Made by a program: the position numbers and the translations under genes. A stretch of 22,471 nucleotides of DNA from Zancudomyces culisetae (lineage: Eukaryota > Kickxellomycota > Harpellomycetes > Harpellales > Legeriomycetaceae), in the NCBI GenBank assembly GCA_001969505.1, contig LSSK01001010.1:1-22471 (forward strand). The letters run 5' to 3'. This document shows, in pieces, positions 16,645-22,471 of the stretch. Every line of letters begins with the position of its first letter. The first letter of the stretch is position 1. The notes beneath the pieces are model-generated. The model was given only the letters and a program-made list of their open reading frames with translations. It had not been told where the DNA came from and searched no databases.

Positions 16645-19335
16645 TCAGTAGTTGACAACTATGGTTCTTGTAACGGGTTCTGTAATACAGGTTTCAGTGG
16701 AAACTGAGGCTATGGTGGGATTTACGTCAGGAGTACACGAAGTAGAGAAAGTTGGCAAACTGTTTAGCGTTACAAAAGTACATGAAGCAGTGACAGTAAT
16801 TGGAGGGGCAGTCACAGTGACAGTAGATGGGGGTAGGTAGAAAGTAACGGGTATGCAATTGGAATATGTAGTCACTTCCGGACATACACAGGATACCGAG
16901 TTAATGGAGATAGTGGCAATAGATACAGTGGGTGTGGGAGGAGGTGGTGGTGGGTAAACAGTGAGAGTAATAGATGTGGTAGGGTATATAGTGATAGTAG
17001 TTACAGTAGGAATAGAATCAATGGTTTGTGTAGGGTAGATAGTGATGGTAGTAATGGAGGGGATAGGTGTGTAGGTGATAGTGGTTGGAACAGTGCAGTA
17101 AGTACAACCTGGAGTGTTTGGAGTGACAGTTATAGTGATAGGACCAGTAGGATATGTAGTTATGGTGGCAAGAGTTGGGCTGGGAGTATAGGTGATTGTG
17201 GTAGGGACGGTACAGTAGGTGCAACCTGCGGTGTTTGGAGTTACTGTTATGGTTACAGGTTCAGTTTGACAACCTGGAGTTCCAGTAGTGTTAGGTGTAA
17301 CAGTAATAACAGTTTCAGTAGTGAAACCTGGACCGGTAACAGTGGTGGTAACAGTGATGGGGTTAGTAGGATAAACGATGGAGGTGTAAGTAGTTTGGGT
17401 ACAAGGAATAGCGGTAGTTATGGGACCGTATGTGGGTGAGGATACGCTATCGACAGAGGCAGAGTTGGTATTTGTTGGATAGATATTTGTTGGGTAGGTG
17501 TTAGTTGAGCGAGTCCATGTTGGGCGGGTCCATGTTGGTCGTGTTCTTGTTGGGCGAGTTCTTGTAGGGTCAGTTTCAGTTGGATCAGTTTCAGTTGGAT
17601 CAGTTTCAGTTGGATCAATCTCAGTTGGATCAGTTCCCGTTGGACGAGTCCATGTTGGGCGAGTCCATGTTGGTCGTGTTCTTGTTGGGCGAGTTCTTGT
17701 GGGGTCAGTTTCAGTTGAATCGGTTCCCGTTGGACGGGTCCATGTTGGGCGAGTCCATGTTGGGCGAGTTCTTGTTCTTGTTGGCGTTGGTATGGTTCTA
17801 GTGCGGTGATGGTCACGTAATTTGTTAATCCAGTTAACAATAAAATTAATAACATCATCAATATTTCCTGGTCTAAATAGGTTCATAAAAATATCCAATG
17901 GAATTGCATCCAGTCCCAGATCTACAAGCAAAGCAAAGAAATCAAAAAGAGACATATCTCCGGACAATTGTACGCCTAACCAATCAATAAGATCATCCAG
18001 TGTTGGCACTCCTGGAATTTGTAGTCTGTTTAGCAGAGCCAAAAATTGAGCTAATGTCATTTTTGGTGGCACAGGAGGTAATGTTGTAGTCGAAGACGTA
18101 GTACTTGATGTGGAACTGCTGCTGGATGTACGTGAAGGTCTTGTTCTTGTATGTGTGTGATTCCGTAAGTCTTGTAACCAATTGATAATATCAGAAATAA
18201 TGCCAGAAATATCAGAACCCTCAATTATAGCCAGTATTTCTTTGAGAGCAAGAGATGGAAGGTCTAAGCTTGAAAGTAAAGCAAAAAATTCATTCAGTGA
18301 CATATTTTCAGGTATAGGTACTCCCAGCCAATCACTGAGATTGTCCAGCGTTGGTACTCCTGGAACATTCAAACGATTCAACAAGGCTAAGAATTGTGCT
18401 AGAGTCATGTTAGGAGGTATAGGTGTATTTGTGGGTGTGGGTGTGGGTGCTGAACTATTTGGTCGACTAGATGTAAATCCAGGAATTGTAATAATTCCAG
18501 GAATTGTTAGACCAGGGATTGCTGTGGGTCCTGTTATTGTAACTGGGCCTCGTGTAGTTCCTGGGATTGGAATTCCAAGTATAGTTGTACCGGCAAATGT
18601 TATTCCTGGTATGGTAAATATTCCAGCATTTGGTGATGAGGGTGTTGGATCAGGTGTTGGATCAGGTGTTGGTTGTGGATCAGGAGTTGGATCGGGTGTA
18701 GGAGGTGCCATTGAAGTAAATCCAGGAATTGTGATAATTCCAGGAATTGTTAGACCAGGGATTGCTGTGGGTCCTGTTATTATAACTGGACTTCGTGTAG
18801 TTCCTGGGATTGGAATTCCAAGTATAGTTGTACCGGCAAATGTTATTCCTGGTATGGTAAATATCCCAGCATTTGGTGATGAGGGTGTTGGATCAGGTGT
18901 TGGATCAGGTGTTGGATCAGGTGTTGGATCAGGTGTTGGTTGTGGATCGGGGGTTGGGTCAGGAGTTGGTTGTGGGTCAGGAGTTGGATCAGGGGTTGGG
19001 TCAGGCGTAGGAGGTGCTACAGAAGTAAATCCTGGAATTGTCACAATTCCTGGGATGGTTAAGCCTGGGATAGCTGTCGCTCCTGTAATTGTATATGTAG
19101 CTGGATTTATTGTAGTACCCCTAACTGGAATACCGAACACAGTTGTACCAGCATATGTGAATCCAGGTAATGTAATAACCACACCATTGTCTTGCCTGCG
19201 CTCTAACCGATCAACACGTTTTTGCTTCAACCTCATGACATTACGTACAAGTCGATTCTCTGTACCAACTTCAGCCACCGCTGATGATGCCAGTAGCAGC
19301 GTGGAAATAATACCATATAAATTATCGGTTTTCAT
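16645..19335 (-). CDS. Large secreted mosaic repeat protein (896 aa), cell-wall/adhesin-like
   Basis: A signal peptide (residues 1-21, ...ISTLLLASSAVA) is followed by a pro-segment ending in dibasic sites KR39-40 and RR46-47, likely cut by Kex2. Then come three IPG-rich modules (51-109, 157-212, 238-290) joined by TPDP/QPTPDP linkers; a duplicated 83-aa helical module starting MTLAQFLALLNRL (308-390 and 424-507); Ser/Thr-rich spacers; 18 pentapeptides of TxTRP and TxTDP type (521-610); and a Thr/Val/Pro-rich C-terminal part with 12 cysteines, including CTYC at 705-708 and 744-747 in a 39-aa repeat. The chain ends TRTIVVNY with no GPI-type hydrophobic tail, so it is probably secreted or held in the wall by other bonds. 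Thr/Ser-rich repeats and Kex2 processing are typical of yeast wall mannoproteins and adhesins; the function is inferred from this only. A TATATAAATA lies 113 nt upstream. Confidence 0.75.
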   Translation of the reverse strand: MKTDNLYGIISTLLLASSAVAEVGTENRLVRNVMRLKQKRVDRLERRQDNGVVITLPGFTYAGTTVFGIPVRGTTINPATYTITGATAIPGLTIPGIVTIPGFTSVAPPTPDPTPDPTPDPQPTPDPTPDPQPTPDPTPDPTPDPTPDPTPSSPNAGIFTIPGITFAGTTILGIPIPGTTRSPVIITGPTAIPGLTIPGIITIPGFTSMAPPTPDPTPDPQPTPDPTPDPTPSSPNAGIFTIPGITFAGTTILGIPIPGTTRGPVTITGPTAIPGLTIPGIITIPGFTSSRPNSSAPTPTPTNTPIPPNMTLAQFLALLNRLNVPGVPTLDNLSDWLGVPIPENMSLNEFFALLSSLDLPSLALKEILAIIEGSDISGIISDIINWLQDLRNHTHTRTRPSRTSSSSSTSSTTSSTTTLPPVPPKMTLAQFLALLNRLQIPGVPTLDDLIDWLGVQLSGDMSLFDFFALLVDLGLDAIPLDIFMNLFRPGNIDDVINFIVNWINKLRDHHRTRTIPTPTRTRTRPTWTRPTWTRPTGTDSTETDPTRTRPTRTRPTWTRPTWTRPTGTDPTEIDPTETDPTETDPTETDPTRTRPTRTRPTWTRPTWTRSTNTYPTNIYPTNTNSASVDSVSSPTYGPITTAIPCTQTTYTSIVYPTNPITVTTTVTGPGFTTETVITVTPNTTGTPGCQTEPVTITVTPNTAGCTYCTVPTTITYTPSPTLATITTYPTGPITITVTPNTPGCTYCTVPTTITYTPIPSITTITIYPTQTIDSIPTVTTITIYPTTSITLTVYPPPPPPTPTVSIATISINSVSCVCPEVTTYSNCIPVTFYLPPSTVTVTAPPITVTASCTFVTLNSLPTFSTSCTPDVNPTIASVSTETCITEPVTRTIVVNY
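17506..17775. repeat. 15-nt tandem repeat coding TxTRP/TxTDP pentapeptides
   Basis: Eighteen units in frame (residues 521-610) are arranged as basic blocks (TRTRP, TWTRP) alternating with acidic blocks (TGTDP, TETDP). Two more degenerate units (TNTYP, TNIYP) follow. Confidence 0.85.
17815..18414. repeat. Duplicated segment coding an 83-aa helical module
   Basis: Copies lie at 18414-18166 and 18066-17815 on the minus strand, separated by a Ser/Thr-rich spacer. They share MTLAQFLALLNRL, PGVPTLD, DWLGV and MSL..FFALL, while synonymous codons and the second half differ, so the duplication is not recent. Confidence 0.8.
18466..19185. repeat. Three IPG-module repeats with PDP linkers
   Basis: Modules lie at 19185-19009, 18867-18700 and 18624-18466. 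The last two are nearly identical at DNA level with an 81-codon period; the first is more diverged. The linkers (19008-18886 and 18699-18643) are 12-nt repeats of GGATCAGGTGTT type on the plus strand, coding TPDP. Confidence 0.85.
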
Positions 19336-19447
19336 TTTAAAATCAAAAGAGCTCTACTTTGTTCTTTGCCAAAGCGAACTTGAGGTAAAAATAATTTAGT
19401 AGATTTTTCGAATGAGTATAGAACAAAACTCACGGCTCGATGTGTAC

Positions 19448-19457
19448 TATTTATATA
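19448..19457 (-). promoter_or_regulatory. TATA box of the 896-aa gene
   Basis: TATATAAATA on the minus strand, 113 nt before the ATG at 19335. Confidence 0.55.
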
Positions 19458-20737
19458 GCTTTTTGTTTTCCATTTAACTTAACAACGTTGTTCGCTTGAA
19501 AAATGTAAGTTATACTCAAATTTAGAACTATACATATGCTCTATATTGGATTAACATATCTGCTGGCACTTGGTATGATTCATGATGTGCTCTACAAACC
19601 CCGCCATTTTGTTGTTTTTTTTGGTGAATATGAGCTTTATTTATCCCATATTTACAGATTTCCATTAAGATTTGTGTTAGACCACCATCAGTGGTACATT
19701 CATACTCGCTTGATACTTTAAAGCATATTTCTTGTAAATAGATGAATTGGTGCGATTTGCTTGGCCTTTGTACTTTTAAGTACTTTTCAACGATCTTGCA
19801 GTAATCTCAGCAGTTTCATTAATTTTTGGTTTTAAACTTTTTTCCCTCCTCATGCTTTTTATTTTTCTAAATAAGCTTTTTCGTTCTTTACAAACTCCAG
19901 GCTAATCCAGAAGCGATTATACTCCATCATTCTAATCGTTTTTTTTATCAGGTTATGGATGAGTTTGTCATCAAGCAAAAAAAAAAACGCATGGAAAGAC
20001 ATGGATGCGCCAATAAAAATAACGCTTACTGAAGGCATATTGCAAATTAAATGTAAATTGGGTTTAAATGATTTGATTAACTAGCGATATTTTTGATCGC
20101 CAAACAGTGTGTATAATCAGAATGTTATAACCTTCACCATTAAAGCAAAAAGGCGAAAAAATAGGTAATCTATACCAACAGCCAAAAGTAACCCCTGGGG
20201 CTTGTTATATGAAAGAGTTAAAAAACCAGGTCATCATTTAGTCTGAAATTAGAGGGCTACAGTTGGTAGAGCGATTCAAAATACCCAGGATTGGATTCCA
20301 AGTAAATCTATTTGTGTGCATTAATAATTTGATTCAGTAAAACAAAATCACTTTTTTCTATTATAGAGTTGAACCAAGTGGACATTATAAGCTAGAAGAA
20401 CGGATTTTTGTGTTCTTTTCTCTCAAGGACGGTTTTTGTTGACCGGATTGGATTATTTTCGTAAATCTAAAGCTGACACATACTTGTTTGTCGACCTGAT
20501 TTGATATGATTCGATTTGATCAGCTTTGTTCTTTCCTCATACCCAATGACTATAGCCAGATTTTTTTGGGTTTATATCAATCAGTATATATGAATAATAC
20601 AACAGCAATAAACAACAAACAACAGACAACAAACAACGAAAGATAGAGCTAACTATATCTTGATGCATTTGTTAGTTTATATCTGTAAATAGCTATTGTC
20701 TACCATAACAATGATGATGACAGTCTTCTGAGCTCAA

Positions 20738-20910
20738 TTATGAACCAAGAATTATGAAGCGCCCTATAGCGTAAATTCTACATACGCCATGGCCTAGTAC
20801 GGAAAAAACATGCACTGAATCCCGCTATACCATCCCCGTTTCAGTTAGTATAAGGCAAGTAGTATGCACTGTAATCAAGGCTAAACATTTCTATCTACTC
20901 TCACCTGCAT
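20738..20910 (-). CDS. Candidate small spliced gene (30 aa as read), unsupported by homology
   Basis: Exon 1 is ATG CAG (20910-20905) or an extension of it; the intron is 20904-20825 (80 nt) with donor CAG|GTGAGA, a perfect TACTAAC at 20850-20844 and acceptor GGTATAG. Exon 2 is 20824-20738, open for 28 codons (RDSVHVFSVLGHGVCRIYAI...) to TAA. The first frame is also open upstream of the ATG for 11 codons back to a TGA (...FIAVETGFLMQ), so an upstream exon is possible. The splice signals are better than the coding evidence. The protein is too short to classify. Confidence 0.25.
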
Positions 20911-21218
20911 AAGAAAGCCTGTTTCAACTGCTATAAAATTGACTTGGTTTCAATTTTAGCCAAATCCTTCCTCAAACACAAGTAAATCTTTTCATTGAAC
21001 TATCAATAAGATAACAAACAAGGGAGAATTGTCTTTTGATAAAAAGACGCTCTCCATAGTAAAATAGCAATGTGTTCTTTAAAAAAATTAAAGTACAAGG
21101 TATACAAGGAATTTTACAAATTTACATTAGAGACAAATTCTAACAGATGTCAAACAAAGTGAATGTGTTCAAAATCTTACATTTCAAAAAAAAAAAAGAA
21201 ACTACAAGAAAAAAAACC

Positions 21219-22427
21219 TCACGACTTGGAGGTCTTGTTTTTGAAATAAAGCTTTTCCTTTTCCCTAGGATCTATGACTACATAGTCTTCGACTTTTGGG
21301 GCATAGCTGCTTTTCTCTTTCTTGGGGTTAGATGCGCCAAAATCAAGTGTATGGTTCATCCAATTACTTCCAGTTGTATCTGGAAGCTCTTCGCCTACCG
21401 CAACATGCTTGTTACAAGAACCGCAATTGGAAATACCGTGTAATTTACACGCGCTATGTTCTGTTGGGGTTTGACGTTTGGGCTCTGAATCACCAATAGC
21501 GGCGTCCTTTGACTGAAGCTTTGATTTGAAAAATGATAGTTTTTGAAATAACTTTGTCTGGTAGTCAGAGCTGCTTTTCTTAGGGAGCTGAGCCTTTTTC
21601 TTGTACTTTTCAAGTTCGGAAGAGATGCTGGAAGATTTAACATGCTTGTCATCGGGGTGTACTTTTGATGACTTTTTACTGGGATTAGTGTTTGAATTAG
21701 CATTGGAGTTAGCATCGATGTCGGTGTTTACTCTTGTATGCGGCTCTTCTTGTATAGCGGGTTTGATGGTAGATTGCGAGGTATTATTCAGAAGATTTTC
21801 ATTAGTGTTAACGGGGTTTTCTATCATAGATTCTAGCTGGGGGTCTAAACCTGCATTTGATATGTCATTATTATCTCCAAGCTTCCGAGTTGGTGCTGAT
21901 GAAAGTGAGTTAGAAGCTAGACTGGGGATATGTGAGTCCTTATCAAGCTTCAATGCTTTATTAGACCCATCTTCGTCTTTTTTCTTGGACTTCCTTCTGC
22001 CTTTGGATGTTGTGGGTAAGATACCCTTGTCATTTAAATCATAAATGCTTTTGACTTTAAAAACCTCTCCTTCGTCTTCGCTAGGGTCGTCGAATGTCAA
22101 CATGCGTTTGTTTCTAGGTAGTTATTCAAACAATAAGTGAATGGTGCTCAAAAATTGATGTAATCCGCTTGACTATACAAAAAAGAATTCATATTGTGCT
22201 TACTTAAACCGGGAATCAATATGTCGTGATCCATGCTTTGTACCTTCGTTTTTTCTGCTCTTCATCGCTTCTCGATCCTTAGCTGTAATTCTGGGAACAA
22301 TATCCTCAAAAGGGTTGTTTATAACATCTGTTCTTGTAATTTTTTTGGGATACAAGGGCCTTTCTGTCGCTGTGTCAACTTCTCCTTCAGCTAGTTTTAG
22401 AACATTAAATATGGTATCACCAACAAC
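21219..22427 (-). CDS. CWC27: Spliceosomal cyclophilin Cwc27, C-terminal two exons (5' part outside window)
   Basis: Exons read as 22427-22204 and 22113-21219 (372 aa in the window). The first begins with the end of a cyclophilin fold, VVGDTIFNVLKLAEGEV, then ERPLYPKKI, NPFEDIVPR and a basic stretch, the order typical of Cwc27. After the intron comes RFKNKRMLTFDD plus acidic residues, matching the L(L/T)F-acidic motif that follows the isomerase domain in Cwc27 proteins. A long Ser/Asn/Lys-rich disordered part leads to the conserved C-terminus: KLFQKLSFFKSKL, CKLHGISNCGSC, NWMNHTLDF and EDYVVIDP. Cwc27 associates with Cwc22 and the activated (Bact) spliceosome; it is often catalytically weak as a prolyl isomerase. 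The catalytic part of the domain lies outside the window and cannot be judged. Confidence 0.88.
22114..22203 (-). other. Internal intron of CWC27 (90 nt)
   Basis: The donor is TTTAA|GTAAGC and the acceptor is GAATAACTACCTAG. Phase 2 is kept (AA + A = Lys), and splicing removes an in-frame TAA and joins SRF-K-NKRMLTFDD. The 3' end closely resembles that of the first RAD53-like intron (AATAACTACAAG). Confidence 0.75.
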
Positions 22428-22471
22428 CTACAGCGTTGTTTTTACCTTGATTTAGTATGTATATTCTCATT
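22428..22471 (-). other. 3' part of an upstream CWC27 intron
   Basis: The cyclophilin frame is closed by TAG directly before GTTGTTGGTGAT, and that TAG is the acceptor (CGCTGTAG). A TACTAAAT branch-like site lies about 23 nt before it. The junction falls in phase 0 just before VVGD, within the usual FGKVVGD motif. Confidence 0.7.

Larger units (their letters stand above)
19336..21218. other. 1.9 kb gene-poor stretch between the 896-aa gene and CWC27
   Basis: It holds the promoter of the 896-aa gene at its left end, an A-box-like relic near 20256-20291, an AACAA-rich run at about 20598-20640, and a candidate small spliced gene on the minus strand at about 20738-20910. Otherwise I see only AT-rich non-coding sequence. 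Confidence 0.55.

Noticed and set aside
16645-19335. GPI-anchored adhesin
   Set aside because: The C-terminus (TRTIVVNY) lacks the small-residue cleavage site and hydrophobic tail needed for a GPI anchor, and no spliced tail is apparent.
20256-20291. tRNA-like A box (AGTTGGTAGAGCG) followed by GGATTGGATTCCAAG resembling a B box
   Set aside because: The spacing is too short for an anticodon arm plus variable loop, the B box lacks the TTCGA core, and no acceptor stem pairs. At most a tRNA-derived relic.

Overview
The window looks like nuclear DNA of a budding yeast (Saccharomycotina). It is AT-rich, has long homopolymer runs and short spliceosomal introns of about 80-110 nt, and carries a Zn2Cys6 regulator and secreted Ser/Thr/Pro-rich repeat proteins. 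Internal evidence favours the standard code: inside the large secreted protein, three CTG codons in one copy of a duplicated domain align with TTG, TTA and CTT in the other copy, and CTG also sits in the hydrophobic core of its signal peptide. This argues against the CUG-Ser and CUG-Ala clades. The introns in RAD53-like and CWC27-like genes suggest an intron-richer lineage than Saccharomyces. The species cannot be named from the sequence.

Layout. (1) Positions 1-2428, minus strand: a multi-exon Rad53/Chk2-type checkpoint kinase with an N-terminal SQ/TQ cluster, a degenerate first FHA domain, a kinase domain, then two FHA domains in tandem. The third FHA domain is cut by a probable splice donor and the gene runs off the left edge. 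(2) 3144-3668, minus: a small acidic secreted protein. (3) 3669-6974: a 3.3 kb gene-poor, purine-rich stretch with microsatellites and a few decayed-looking coding traces. (4) 6975-11165, plus: a 1396-aa Zn2Cys6 transcription factor with very large low-complexity insertions and tail. (5) 11166-14153: a 3 kb pyrimidine-rich gene-poor stretch. (6) 14154-14651, minus: a 165-aa secreted protein made largely of an 18-unit pentapeptide repeat. (7) 14652-16644: gene-poor, with a frameshifted coding relic at 16065-16300. (8) 16645-19335, minus: an 896-aa secreted mosaic repeat protein with IPG-rich modules, PDP linkers, a duplicated helical domain, charge-alternating pentapeptides and a Cys/Thr/Val-rich C-terminus. 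(9) 19336-21218: gene-poor, with one candidate small spliced gene. (10) 21219-22427, minus: the two last exons of the spliceosomal cyclophilin CWC27; its 5' part is beyond the right edge.

The genes do not form a pathway. The two edge genes are housekeeping (checkpoint, splicing). The interior is accessory in character: three secreted proteins on the minus strand, each with a TATA box about 110-160 nt upstream of its ATG, and one isolated regulator surrounded by about 3 kb of non-coding DNA on each side. No mobile element, rRNA, convincing tRNA or CRISPR array was seen.
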